From Eleftheria terrae (GTDB lineage: Bacteria > Pseudomonadota > Gammaproteobacteria > Burkholderiales > Burkholderiaceae_C), in contig NZ_CP106951.1 in NCBI RefSeq assembly GCF_030419005.1, positions 2,976,001 through 3,040,000 on the forward strand: a DNA stretch of 64,000 nt. Direction: 5' to 3'. The position numbers were made by a program, and so were the translations under genes. Below, piece by piece: positions 51,250 through 60,772 of the stretch. Below the pieces are notes generated by a model. It saw only the letters and a list, made by a program, of their open reading frames with translations, was not told the origin of the DNA and searched no databases. Each line of letters begins with the position of its first letter. Position 1 is the first letter of the stretch.

Positions 51250-51274
51250 AACGGCGAGCCGATGGCTCGCCGTT
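51250..51274. terminator. strong stem-loop between iterons and the 51317 gene
   Basis: Perfect 11 bp inverted repeat AACGGCGAGCC / GGCTCGCCGTT with a 3-base loop. It follows the 51317 gene's stop on the minus strand and continues into TTGCGTTTGG, so it probably ends that transcript before the iteron region. Confidence 0.72.
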
Positions 51275-51316
51275 GTCGCTTCGAATGTCGAACGATCCGC
51301 TCGACTCAGGTGCTGC

Positions 51317-52270
51317 TCACGGTGATGTGCGGGCAGGCGGCTTGGAGCGAAGGCAATGCCCCGGCCTGGCGATGGGCATCGAATAGGTGCCGCGCTGTCG
51401 ATGCGTGATGACCAGCGCTCGATAGGCATACAGCGGCCCTTCGTACTCCGGCTCACCCTTGTTGCACGCCTTCACCTTGAAGAGGTCACCGGGCTTCTCG
51501 CTGCTCAGCCCGGCCAGGCGCATGATCTCCTCGGCGGCGAGGCACTTCCCCTTGGCCAACCAGAGCGCCTTGAAGATCGCAGCCTGGGCATCCGTCAGCC
51601 AGATCACGCCATGCGGCCAGTCGGCCAGCTGCACGCAGCGGAAGTCAAATGCAAAGGGCGCCGGCGTGGGCTCAATCGCGCCGGGCCGCCAGATCGGTTT
51701 TTCGAGGGCGTCACTGGCAGGGATCCGTTGTTCGGCCAGGCGCTTCGTGCCCTCCTGCGCTGATGCGCCATCCTCAGCGCGACTGCATGGTTGCGCTCGC
51801 CCGGGGCGGGCCGCCCTGTCGAATCCGGACGGCACCGCCTCAGCTGCCCCCGCGCTGACCTCCTGTACATGGCCCCCGCGCAGTCCGTCCAGGCACAAAT
51901 CGATCGCGTCACAGGCTTGCTCGAACACATCGCGATGGTGGACCAGCAACCAGAAGGACCGGTGCAGATCATGCTGGCAGCCGGCCAGGCCGTGCAGCAC
52001 GTCGTCGCGCCCGTCAGCCGCCTTGAGCATCGCCTTACGGCCCAGGGAGTTGGCCAGCCGCGCGCCACGCTGGAATCGCTCCATGAACTCGGGCGGCAGT
52101 TCACCGCTGGCCAGCTTCTCGATGGCGCAGTCCAGGATCCGTGCCATCTCCTTGAGGGCCACGGGGCGTTGCTGATAACGGAAGTGGGGGCCTTGCTGAG
52201 GCCGCTGCTGCCGCACCTGGTGATGACCAAGATGCGAATGGGCCTCGTTCGAGGCCCGTCTTTTCTTCAT
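51317..52270 (-). CDS. unrecognised phage protein, possible regulator
   Basis: 317 residues. The N-terminal half is Arg/Gln/His-rich (RQQRPQQGPHFRYQQRPVAL) followed by a helical section (EMARILDCAIEKLASGELPP). Then comes an Ala/Arg-rich linker and a C-terminal domain (VIWLTDAQAAIFKALWLAKG, LAAEEIMRLAGLSSEKPGDL) that looks like a winged helix, ending in RGTYSMPIARPGH. No family recognised. It is encoded just upstream of the iteron array and no cI-like repressor is seen elsewhere, so a control role is possible. Confidence 0.6.
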   Translation of the reverse strand: MKKRRASNEAHSHLGHHQVRQQRPQQGPHFRYQQRPVALKEMARILDCAIEKLASGELPPEFMERFQRGARLANSLGRKAMLKAADGRDDVLHGLAGCQHDLHRSFWLLVHHRDVFEQACDAIDLCLDGLRGGHVQEVSAGAAEAVPSGFDRAARPGRAQPCSRAEDGASAQEGTKRLAEQRIPASDALEKPIWRPGAIEPTPAPFAFDFRCVQLADWPHGVIWLTDAQAAIFKALWLAKGKCLAAEEIMRLAGLSSEKPGDLFKVKACNKGEPEYEGPLYAYRALVITHRQRGTYSMPIARPGHCLRSKPPARTSP

Positions 52271-52312
52271 TCTTCTTCTCCAAGATCCGGGCCGGCACCT
52301 CCGGCCCGTTGC

Positions 52313-52435
52313 TCACGCAGTGCTGCAGGTTTGCTCAATCCACCAGCGGATGCGCCGGCCTTCGACGGCTATGCGATGTCGATCTGCCATTCGGCGCTGA
52401 TCGGCCTCTGCACGTTTGCTGCTGAAGTTGTTCAT
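52313..52435 (-). CDS. very small phage protein (40 residues)
   Basis: MNNFSSKRAEADQRRMADRH at the start, then RRIRWWIEQTCSTA at the end. TTGGAGACC gives GGAG 6 bases before the ATG. A charged helix with an aromatic end. It is the first leftward gene after the recombinase module and lies right behind a possible operator palindrome. Confidence 0.6.
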   Translation of the reverse strand: MNNFSSKRAEADQRRMADRHRIAVEGRRIRWWIEQTCSTA

Positions 52436-52469
52436 AAGGTCTCCAAGTAGTTAAGGTTCTTTACTGCGA

Positions 52470-52488
52470 GCGCAAATGGTAGTTGCGC
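52470..52488. promoter_or_regulatory. possible operator palindrome
   Basis: GCGCAA, 7 bases, TTGCGC, 35 bp upstream of the 40-codon gene. A nearby GAGCGCAAAGGAG at 52532 repeats part of it. A regulator-binding site is plausible but unproven. Confidence 0.4.
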
Positions 52489-52603
52489 ATACATCTGCTA
52501 TCAAGCCATCCACCCCTGTCAGCCCAGCGAGGGAGCGCAAAGGAGTTACGCCAACCGAGGCTGCGTCCTAGCATCGGATTGGTTTGTTCGTGAACTTCTT
52601 CTC

Positions 52604-52837
52604 ATGCGTCTGCAAGAACCTTCCTTTCTCGGCCATCGCCAAGCGCAAGCCGACCCACCTCGTCATCCACACCAGGAGATCGCCGACCTGCTGGCCCTCG
52701 CGCTACTGCGGCTGCAGCTGCGTACCAGTGCGGCGCCTACGCCACTGCATTCGCCGGCCCCGCTGGTTGGACTTCACTTCCTGCCCGAGCAGAGCGTCAA
52801 TGCCAACCCGTCTCGACTAGAAGGAGTTGACGCATGA
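52604..52837 (+). CDS. small gene at the head of the recombinase module
   Basis: 77 residues starting MRLQEPSFLGHRQAQADPPR, with a helix EIADLLALALLRLQLR and the end LPEQSVNANPSRLEGVDA. Its stop overlaps the ATG of the DUF2924 gene (ATGA), which supports it being real. I recall similar short proteins ahead of DUF2924-recombinase pairs; their role is not known. Confidence 0.72.
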   Translation: MRLQEPSFLGHRQAQADPPRHPHQEIADLLALALLRLQLRTSAAPTPLHSPAPLVGLHFLPEQSVNANPSRLEGVDA

Positions 52838-53307
52838 AGACACCGGCATCCGCAAACGCCGGCACTGCCCACATCGCTGAGCAGATCGCCCAGTTGCCCT
52901 ACCTGCCGATGGAGAACCTGTGGACGCTGTGGGATGAGCTCTTTGAGCAGCGGCCGAACCATCGCAATCGCACCTACCTGGAGACCCGCCTCGCCTACCG
53001 GCTGCAGGAGCGCGCCTTCGGCGGCTTGTCGCCCTCGGTGCGCCGTCGGCTGGAGCAGATCGGCGAGACCGGCGTCGTGCCGCGGCTCAGCCAGCGTGAA
53101 GCGGATAGTTTGATGCCCGGAACGCTCCTGACGCGTGAGTACGACGGGGTCGTGCACCGGGTGGTCGTCCGCGGACCGGGTGACTTCGAGCACCAGGGCC
53201 GGCGCTACAAGAGCCTCTCGGCCATCGCCCGCGCCATCACGGGAACGCAGTGGAGCGGGCCGGCCTTCTTTGGCCTCAAAGCGTCTCGCCGGGGAGACAA
53301 GGCATGA
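52834..53307 (+). CDS. DUF2924 domain protein
   Basis: 157 residues of the DUF2924 family (PF11149): LPYLPMENLWTLWDELFEQR, NRTYLETRLAYRLQERAFGG and the C-terminal LTREYDGVVHRVVVRGPGDF plus ITGTQWSGPAFFGLK. These proteins accompany large serine recombinases in prophages; they may be DNA-binding helpers. Coupled on both sides by ATGA overlaps. Confidence 0.9.
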   Translation: MKTPASANAGTAHIAEQIAQLPYLPMENLWTLWDELFEQRPNHRNRTYLETRLAYRLQERAFGGLSPSVRRRLEQIGETGVVPRLSQREADSLMPGTLLTREYDGVVHRVVVRGPGDFEHQGRRYKSLSAIARAITGTQWSGPAFFGLKASRRGDKA

Positions 53308-54719
53308 GGACGGCACGAGGAGCGGTGTCCGCGCCTGTGGTTGCAAAGCGTCGTTGCGCCGTCTACACCCGCAAGTCGACGGACGAGGGCCTGGACCAGG
53401 AGTACAACAGCCTGGAAGCCCAACGGGACGCCGGCCTGGCCTACATCGCCAGCCAGCGGCATGAAGGGTGGGTGGCGGTGGCCGATGGCTACGACGACCC
53501 GGCCTATTCCGGCGGCAACCTGGAGCGCCCCGCGCTGCAGCGCCTCATGAAGGACATCGAGGCCGGTCGCATCGATATCGTGGTCGTCTACAAGATCGAC
53601 CGCCTGACCCGCAGCCTGGCCGACTTCGCTCGCCTGGTGGAGGTGTTCGACCGCTGTGGCGTGTCTTTTGTCTCGGTCACCCAGCAGTTCAACACCACCA
53701 CCAGCATGGGCCGGCTGACGCTCAATGTGCTGCTGTCCTTCGCCCAGTTCGAGCGGGAAGTGACCGGGGAGCGCATCCGGGACAAGATCGCGGCCAGCAA
53801 GGCCAAGGGACTGTGGATGGGCGGCATGCCGCCGCTGGGCTACGACGTCGTGGACCGAAAGCTGGTGGTCAACGAGGCAGAGGCGGAACTCGTGCGGCAC
53901 ATCTTCCGCCGGTACGCCGAGCATGGCTCGGCGGCCACGCTGGTACGCGAGCTGGCCGTCGAGGGGCGCACCACCAAGTCGTGGGTGACGCAGTCCGGCA
54001 AGCTGCGGGAGGGCCGGCCCATCGACCAGCAGTACCTCTTCTTGCTGCTGCGCAACCGGGTCTATCTCGGCGAAATCGTGCACAAGGGTGAGCGCTATGC
54101 GGGGCAGCACCCGGCCATCGTTTCCCCTGCCCTGTGGGACGCTGCGCATGTGTTGATCGACGAACGCAAGCAGGGTCCCCGCCAGCGCCGCTCGGAGAAC
54201 CCGTCGCTGCTGACGGGCCTGCTGTTCGCACCCGATGGCCAGCGCATGCTGCCGACCTACACCGACAAGAAGAACGGCAAGCGCTATCGCTACTACGCGC
54301 CCTACCTCTACAAGCGTCGGTCGGCCTCCTCGGTGCGGCACCCTGGGCGCCGCAGCATCGGGTTGATTCCAGCGGCCGAGATCGAAGCAGCCGTGCTGCA
54401 GCAGATCCACGCCGCACTGCGGCAGCCGGAGATGCTGATTGCCACCTGGCGCTCAGCGCAAGGTCACGCGGCAGGTGCTGAGATCGACGAGCCCCGCGCA
54501 GTGGTGGCGCTGCAGCGCATCGGTGACGTCTGGGATCAGCTCTTCCCCGCCGAGCAGCAGCGCATCGCCCGCTTGCTCATCGAACGGGTCCAGCTGCGCG
54601 ACGACGGGCTGGACATCGTCTGGCACAGCGACGGCTGGCATGGCTTTGGGCCGGAGATCCACCGGCATCCCTTCGTGGAGGAGCAGCGGATGCGGAATGC
54701 TGAGGTGGAGTTCGCGTGA
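53304..54719 (+). CDS. large serine recombinase (phage integrase)
   Basis: 471 residues. The N-terminal resolvase domain has the nucleophile in VYTRKSTDEG (S25), the LEAQRDAGLAYI and IVVVYKIDRLTRSLAD helices, and SVTQQFNTTTSMGRLTLNVL; then the recombinase domain (GGMPPLGYDVVDRKLVVNEA) and a zinc-ribbon-like end. Integrates and excises the prophage, the only integrase-type gene in the window. The ATG overlaps the DUF2924 stop; the longer frame from 53250 is inside that gene. Confidence 0.92.
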   Translation: MRTARGAVSAPVVAKRRCAVYTRKSTDEGLDQEYNSLEAQRDAGLAYIASQRHEGWVAVADGYDDPAYSGGNLERPALQRLMKDIEAGRIDIVVVYKIDRLTRSLADFARLVEVFDRCGVSFVSVTQQFNTTTSMGRLTLNVLLSFAQFEREVTGERIRDKIAASKAKGLWMGGMPPLGYDVVDRKLVVNEAEAELVRHIFRRYAEHGSAATLVRELAVEGRTTKSWVTQSGKLREGRPIDQQYLFLLLRNRVYLGEIVHKGERYAGQHPAIVSPALWDAAHVLIDERKQGPRQRRSENPSLLTGLLFAPDGQRMLPTYTDKKNGKRYRYYAPYLYKRRSASSVRHPGRRSIGLIPAAEIEAAVLQQIHAALRQPEMLIATWRSAQGHAAGAEIDEPRAVVALQRIGDVWDQLFPAEQQRIARLLIERVQLRDDGLDIVWHSDGWHGFGPEIHRHPFVEEQRMRNAEVEFA

Positions 54720-55195
54720 TGGTGCAAGCAACACGACCGGTCAACAGCCCTCGGCGCACGGTCACTGTGGAGCCTGCGGGGGAACCGCGGCAGTACCGTG
54801 ATGGAGTGCAGAACGTCACATTCGTGCCGCTGGCCATCAAGCGGCGCCACAACCGCAAGCTGCTCACGCCGCCACCGGGGACCCCGACGCTGACGACGCA
54901 GGCCACACTGGATGCCTCCATGATCAAGATGCTGGGCAAGGCGTTCTACTGGCAGCGGCTGATCGACAGCGGCGATGTGCTGCACGCCAGCGACCTGGCG
55001 CGCAAGCTGAAGCTGGAGCCCGGATGGGTGGCGGAGGTGCTGCGGCTGACCCTGCTGGCGCCCGACATCGTGGAGGCCGTCCTGGAAGGCAAGCAGCCGC
55101 GGCAGCTGAACTTTCAACTGCTCCGCGGGCGAGAGGACTTGCTACCGCGGATGTGGCAGGAGCAGCGGCAGCTGTTTGGCCTCACTGCACGCTGA
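54716..55195 (+). CDS. helix-turn-helix partner of the serine recombinase
   Basis: 159 residues. A basic N-terminus, then a conserved TLDASMIKMLGKAFYWQRLI region and a helix-turn-helix HASDLARKLKLEPGWVAEVL with RLTLLAPDIVEAVLEGKQP. Genes like this follow many recombinase-DUF2924 pairs. It may act as a directionality factor or regulator. The start is GTG at 54716 or ATG at 54719, overlapping the recombinase stop. Confidence 0.8.
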   Translation: MMVQATRPVNSPRRTVTVEPAGEPRQYRDGVQNVTFVPLAIKRRHNRKLLTPPPGTPTLTTQATLDASMIKMLGKAFYWQRLIDSGDVLHASDLARKLKLEPGWVAEVLRLTLLAPDIVEAVLEGKQPRQLNFQLLRGREDLLPRMWQEQRQLFGLTAR

Positions 55196-55322
55196 TTGGC
55201 TGGGAGCGGCATGCTGCCGGGCTTGTGCCTGTGACTCAGTGCCTGCCGCTTCGGAATGTCTCTTCCGTGCCGTTGAAGCCCCGGACATGCCACAAATCTC
55301 TGAGACTTTGAGCACGCCGGAA

Positions 55323-55350
55323 CGACCGCTATGCAGCGGAAGCGGCCGTT
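55323..55350 (+). repeat. palindromic cassette repeat R0 (short form)
   Basis: GACCGCT then ATGCAGCGGAAGCGGCCGT: the two outer ends of the repeat without the central CAGCCTGAAG part. Located before the 55436 gene, near the prophage right end. Confidence 0.55.
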
Positions 55351-55435
55351 TGTAGCGGCAGAATTACCGCTCTGCGACAGCCAGCCCAGCCGATTGCGCA
55401 CACGCGCGTCTCTTGGAGAAAACGTGCAGCACTTG

Positions 55436-55759
55436 ATGAATGACAAAGACCTCTACCGCATGGTTGACGAGGTTCTGCACTACATATGGGATCCCATTGG
55501 GGTCGCTGGCGAACCGCGTGCGCGGGACGAGTACTACGCCTACGTGCCAGGCGTGTTCTCCCTTGTGCGCGATGGGAAAAACGCTGAAGAAATCTCGGCG
55601 TACTTGCGGAACATCGCTACAGAGCGAATGGGCCTCACGGCGGTGCCTGAGGCCGATTCCACGGTGGCTCGCCTGTTGCTCGAATGGAAAGAGTTAATCC
55701 GCATCTCACCGGCTACCTTGGAGACCAAGCTGCCACCGATGCCTGACTACGAAGAATGA
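55436..55759 (+). CDS. conserved hypothetical protein (cassette gene 1)
   Basis: 107 residues, helical and acidic: MNDKDLYRMVDEVLHYIWDP, then RDEYYAYVPGVFSLVRDG and a Leu-rich end. Similar proteins with the WDPIGV...RDEYY pattern occur widely as isolated small genes; function unknown. Start at the ATG just before that pattern; a longer frame begins in the repeat. Ends 18 bases before repeat R1. Confidence 0.72.
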   Translation: MNDKDLYRMVDEVLHYIWDPIGVAGEPRARDEYYAYVPGVFSLVRDGKNAEEISAYLRNIATERMGLTAVPEADSTVARLLLEWKELIRISPATLETKLPPMPDYEE

Positions 55760-55776
55760 AGAGTTGCCGCGTGAAC

Positions 55777-55826
55777 TTCCGCTCACAGCCTGAAGCCGCC
55801 CCGCTTCGCAGCGGAAGCGGACATCG
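55777..55826 (+). repeat. palindromic cassette repeat R1
   Basis: Starts TTCCGCTCACAGCCTGAAGC and ends GCAGCGGAAGCGGACATCGG. Outer arms pair (CCGCT / AGCGG). Confidence 0.85.
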
Positions 55827-55846
55827 GCTGAGGTACGCTTGACCGA

Positions 55847-56206
55847 ATGGAACCAACTCGCGCTTATCTCGCCGCTCCGGAGATTGGGCGTACTCGACCC
55901 GCAGAGGCAGCGGGGGAAGTCAGGGTTGTGGTCGAGAACTACAGCGATACCTCAAACCCTTGCGGGCGGTCGGATGCGCATCTGTCAACCGACGGAGGAC
56001 GGTCGTGGAGCGAGCTCCCGTGGACGCTGACACTGAAGTCTTGGTTGCGTGCGTTGGGTCGGCGTTGGCCGCCGCATGACATCTACATCACCAGCTTGGA
56101 CGAGGATCAGTTGAAGACCTCGTACGTCGACAACGAGTATGACGGTCCAGTGGACCGGAGGGCTGTATTTGACCTCCGAGCCAGGCGCTGGCATCTGCTG
56201 GCTTAA
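55847..56206 (+). CDS. hypothetical protein (cassette gene 2)
   Basis: 119 residues, beta-rich: MEPTRAYLAAPEIGRTRPAE, VRVVVENYSDTSNPCGRSDA, HDIYITSLDEDQLKTSYVDN. No family recognised. The motif GGTACGCT is 7 bases before the ATG with no ribosome site, so translation may be leaderless. R2 begins 11 bases after the stop. Confidence 0.7.
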   Translation: MEPTRAYLAAPEIGRTRPAEAAGEVRVVVENYSDTSNPCGRSDAHLSTDGGRSWSELPWTLTLKSWLRALGRRWPPHDIYITSLDEDQLKTSYVDNEYDGPVDRRAVFDLRARRWHLLA

Positions 56207-58171
<1,965 letters not shown>

Positions 58172-58270
58172 CGCAATGAGGCCCCGGGTGGGTCAGATTT
58201 ACTCCGACGCCATCGCCGGAAAGTGGGTCAGTTTTGAACCGACGTTGACAGTCAGGTAAGCTGGCGCACC

Positions 58271-58903
58271 ATGAAAACAGACGCCTATACGTCCGAGGCA
58301 ATTTGCAGATCTATGGGGATCGCGTCGTTCGAGAACGATCCTGCGTGCACGGACGCCGCGGAAGCGATTCGCTTGTTGCTCATGCCATCGTTCCATCCCG
58401 AGATCTGCATCACATTCGGGCTTGGAAAGGTCTCGGTGGTGTGCGCGCGGACGATGATTTGGCGGCATTTCGAGCCGTCGCCGGTGCTCACCGACCGCGG
58501 TGAAGGCGCTATCAGGCAGGCCGAGTTTGGCGGCCTGCTTGACTCGATGACCCAAATCGCAACTTCGCCTGACGCCGTCCCCGGCATCATCATCGATGGC
58601 ATGCCAACCGAACTGCTGCATCTCCGTGCTGGGGCGATCGCGTTGAAGGTCGGAGGAAACGGCGGCAAGGCGGGCAACTTCTCTGTTTTCATCGCGCACG
58701 CGATAGCCTTGGCTTGGGACTCGATTTCGAACGCGTACTGCCGCAATGCTCTCTCGGACGCGGCCAACTACGTCGGTAAGTGCCTGCCTCGCGTGTCAGA
58801 GCCGCAGCGGAAGCCGGTTATTGAAACCGTTGTTCTTGGTCTTGAGGAAGACCGAGCCCAACTGATGGAAGCACTCCGAAGGAGATACGACAGCTCAAAC
58901 TGA
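58271..58903 (+). CDS. hypothetical protein (cassette gene 3)
   Basis: 210 residues, soluble, mixed fold: MKTDAYTSEAICRSMGIASF, ICITFGLGKVSVVCARTMIW, ELLHLRAGAIALKVGGNGGK. No family recognised. GGTAAGCT is 8 bases before the ATG; the IS21 element sits directly upstream of this, so the motif survives but anything further upstream was displaced by 1.9 kb. R3 begins 20 bases after the stop. Confidence 0.72.
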   Translation: MKTDAYTSEAICRSMGIASFENDPACTDAAEAIRLLLMPSFHPEICITFGLGKVSVVCARTMIWRHFEPSPVLTDRGEGAIRQAEFGGLLDSMTQIATSPDAVPGIIIDGMPTELLHLRAGAIALKVGGNGGKAGNFSVFIAHAIALAWDSISNAYCRNALSDAANYVGKCLPRVSEPQRKPVIETVVLGLEEDRAQLMEALRRRYDSSN

Positions 58904-58923
58904 CCGGGACTCAAGCGCGCTAG

Positions 58924-58975
58924 CGACCGCTCTCAGCCTGGAGCGGCGGCTGCACTGCAGCGGAAGCGGACTTCG
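58924..58975 (+). repeat. palindromic cassette repeat R3
   Basis: GACCGCTCTCAGCCTGGAGC at the left, CTGCAGCGGAAGCGGACTTC at the right, with an inner TGCACTGCA palindrome. Confidence 0.87.
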
Positions 58976-58995
58976 ACAAGGTAGGCTGGGGCGCC

Positions 58996-59328
58996 ATGGA
59001 ACATCATCTTTCAGTCAACCAAGCTCTCGCGCGTTTGGCGGAGTTGGACGGCCAAGACATCAGCGTGCAGGGCATTCTCAGTTTTGATTTCGAGGACGTG
59101 TGCATCAGCCACTTCCCCGTCGCCGAGCGGAGTGAGGGCTATCGATCTTCCATTTGGCTCACGGTGGGCAGCGGTGCACTCGGATTTGACTAAGAGGTTT
59201 GCCGCCGCCTCTCTGGGAAGCGGGTGGTGGTCGAAGGCACTCTGTCAGCAGCGAGCGCCACCATGGGCTGTGGCCACATGGGGATGTGGCCCGCAGAACT
59301 AGTCGCTAGGGCTTTGCAACGTGTTTGA
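58996..59328 (+). pseudogene. cassette gene 4 with an in-frame stop
   Basis: The first 65 codons (MEHHLSVNQALARLAELDGQ, ILSFDFEDVCISHFPVAERS, SSIWLTVGSGALGFD) end at a TAA (59191-59193). The same frame stays open afterwards and reads EVCRRLSGKRVVVEGTLSAA, then MGCGHMGMWPAELVARALQR, up to a TGA at 59326-59328. The two parts belong together, giving an original protein of about 110 residues. GGTAGGCT is 8 bases before the ATG. Repeat R4 follows 3 bases after the final stop. Likely a recent nonsense mutation. Confidence 0.85.
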
Positions 59329-59331
59329 TTC

Positions 59332-59386
59332 ACGTCCGCTCTCAGCCTGATGCAGTCTCGGCTGGGCAGGCGGAAGCGGACGTTGC
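59332..59386 (+). repeat. palindromic cassette repeat R4
   Basis: ACGTCCGCTCTCAGCCTGAT at the left, GGCGGAAGCGGACGTTGC at the right; the outer arms ACGTCCGCT / AGCGGACGT pair perfectly. The centre differs from the other copies. Confidence 0.86.
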
Positions 59387-59438
59387 AACCGCCGCTGGCA
59401 GGTACGATTCCGCCGCACATGGAAATGACCATCTGAGA

Positions 59439-59684
59439 ATGATCGAACTCAACATCCACGAGGTGCGCCAGAACGCAGGCGGCGGAAGCTCAGTGGTCAT
59501 CTTCGAGGCGGAGGTCCACTTCACAGAATGCGGTCAGACGACAGTGCGAGTCGATTCGGTTGTGCCTCAAGAAACCGACCCAGAGCTCGTCGAAGAAGCG
59601 AAACGCGGCATCCTGCGCGGCGTTGAACATGTATTGCAGCCCCTAAACAAGACTGCTTCCATCCTGTTCGCCGGCTCGTCGTGA
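59439..59684 (+). CDS. hypothetical protein (cassette gene 5)
   Basis: 81 residues: MIELNIHEVRQNAGGGSSVV, IFEAEVHFTECGQTTVRVDS, then an acidic helix EETDPELVEEAKRG-like and LQPLNKTASILF. No family recognised. An ATG at 59419, 10 bases after GGTACGAT, opens a five-codon frame only; the start used here is the next ATG in the long frame, so the exact start is uncertain. Confidence 0.62.
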   Translation: MIELNIHEVRQNAGGGSSVVIFEAEVHFTECGQTTVRVDSVVPQETDPELVEEAKRGILRGVEHVLQPLNKTASILFAGSS

Positions 59685-59784
59685 ACGCCGTTGACTTCAA
59701 GCCCTCGAGGTTTACGCTGCTTACTGCGCTTGAGCTGAAACGTTTGATGGGCTAGCTGCGCGCCGCAAGGGCTCGACGGCGCAA

Positions 59785-59834
59785 GGACCGCTTTCAGCCT
59801 GAAGCGGCTGCTGCACTGCAGCGAAAGCGGTCGC
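59785..59834 (+). repeat. palindromic cassette repeat R5
   Basis: GGACCGCTTTCAGCCTGAAG at the left, CACTGCAGCGAAAGCGGTCG at the right; outer arms GACCGCTTTC / GAAAGCGGTC pair perfectly. Best consensus copy. Confidence 0.9.
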
Positions 59835-59933
59835 TCGCGCAGCGCGGAAAAGCGGTCTTCGTCGGCGCAAGAACGGGTTGCGCATCCAGCCTTTGACTCG
59901 GCTAAGCTCTCTTTCAAAGCATGTTAGGAAGAC

Positions 59934-60401
59934 ATGATCGATCGCGCGCCGTTGGTACGAGATGCCCTCAAAGAAGTCGCCCGTTGGAGGACAGCCCCCA
60001 CTTCGAGTTCGGATGAATCGATCTGCGCGCTCCTGACTTCCTATCCCCCGCATGGTCCCGTCGCGGACTTGATTTGGGCGGACCTGCCCCCTTCCGTCCG
60101 ATGTCAGGATGCAGCCGATCTACTGAGCCTTTGGCTATGGAGAACCTCCGACAATGGCGCTCAGATCATGAGGACGGTTGAGCGTTGGATAGACGAGTGC
60201 TCGGACTCAAGGAAGATCGCCGTTGCACTGAGCTTGGAGGGCTATCCATTCATAGATCACCGCGTGAGGCTTGCCAAACTGAGAATCGTGGGTGTGAAGT
60301 TCCCGGAGCATCGGGCTCGCTGCGAATCGATGATTACCGAAACAGAGGCCATGCTCACTCGGGAGTCGACCGCTCGCGACGGACGGCCGCTTTCAGTCTG
60401 A
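59934..60401 (+). CDS. hypothetical protein (cassette gene 6)
   Basis: 155 residues, helical: MIDRAPLVRDALKEVARWRT, ICALLTSYPPHGPVADLIWA, then IDECSDSRKIAVALSLEGYP. No family recognised. AGGAAGAC provides a ribosome site. The last codons (GRPLSV) and stop lie inside repeat R6. Confidence 0.72.
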   Translation: MIDRAPLVRDALKEVARWRTAPTSSSDESICALLTSYPPHGPVADLIWADLPPSVRCQDAADLLSLWLWRTSDNGAQIMRTVERWIDECSDSRKIAVALSLEGYPFIDHRVRLAKLRIVGVKFPEHRARCESMITETEAMLTRESTARDGRPLSV

Positions 60402-60418
60402 AGCGGCTAATGTGACGG
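60383..60418 (+). repeat. palindromic cassette repeat R6 (left half)
   Basis: CGGCCGCTTTCAGTCTGAAG followed by CGGCTAATGTGACGG. The right arm is missing or strongly diverged. Overlaps the end of cassette gene 6. Confidence 0.72.
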
Positions 60419-60441
60419 AGAAATCGAAGGGCTGCTTAAGC

Positions 60442-60709
60442 ATGGACAAGAAGGTGCACGACCCTGCTCCATACGTCGCGATGATGCGAAACGGCGCAAC
60501 GTCGGAAGAGGTGTACAGGCAAGCTCTGAAGGACGGCTTCAAGAGGTTCGAGTGCGTCGCGCTTCTCTGCGGCGTGTTCGACCTTGAGCTGGACGAAGCG
60601 AGGAAGATTGGTCATCGGGTATGGAGCGAGGACGCCGAAGCCACCACGACGGACAGCAAACGGCCCCCGCCAGACAGGAGCCTGCCGGCAGGGGCCGAGC
60701 AAGTTCTTG
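60442..60709 (+). pseudogene. cassette gene 7, 5' part, interrupted by an IS3-family element
   Basis: Encodes MDKKVHDPAPYVAMMRNGAT, YRQALKDGFKRFECVALLCG, FDLELDEARKIGHRVWSEDA, a His/Pro-rich linker and AEQVL. The frame meets an accidental TAA inside the IS. Joining base 60709 to 63098 (removing the IS and one copy of CTTG) continues the frame to a proper stop and gives a 140-residue protein. GTG at 60412 is an alternative start. Confidence 0.85.
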
Positions 60710-60772
60710 CGTAAGCTCCCCTGTCAAGCAGACAGTTGAATACTGAAGTTTGCGGCGGTTGTGGTCGTCAAA

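Larger units (their letters stand above)
11965..55195. mobile_element. siphophage-type prophage
   Basis: A contiguous phage genome of about 43 kb: a lambda-like head module, a long-tail module with tape measure and GTA/BR0599-like tip proteins, a lysis pair, replication and recombination genes, and a large serine recombinase at the right end. Borders are set at the endolysin stop and at the end of the small gene after the recombinase. I could not find a convincing att direct repeat. All recognisable structural genes look full length, so the phage may be functional, apart from a frameshift in the DUF6511 gene. Confidence 0.88.

Noticed and set aside
11918..55330. Prophage attachment sites
   Set aside because: I compared the sequences at both ends and found no convincing direct repeat; serine recombinase cores can be as short as 2 bp.
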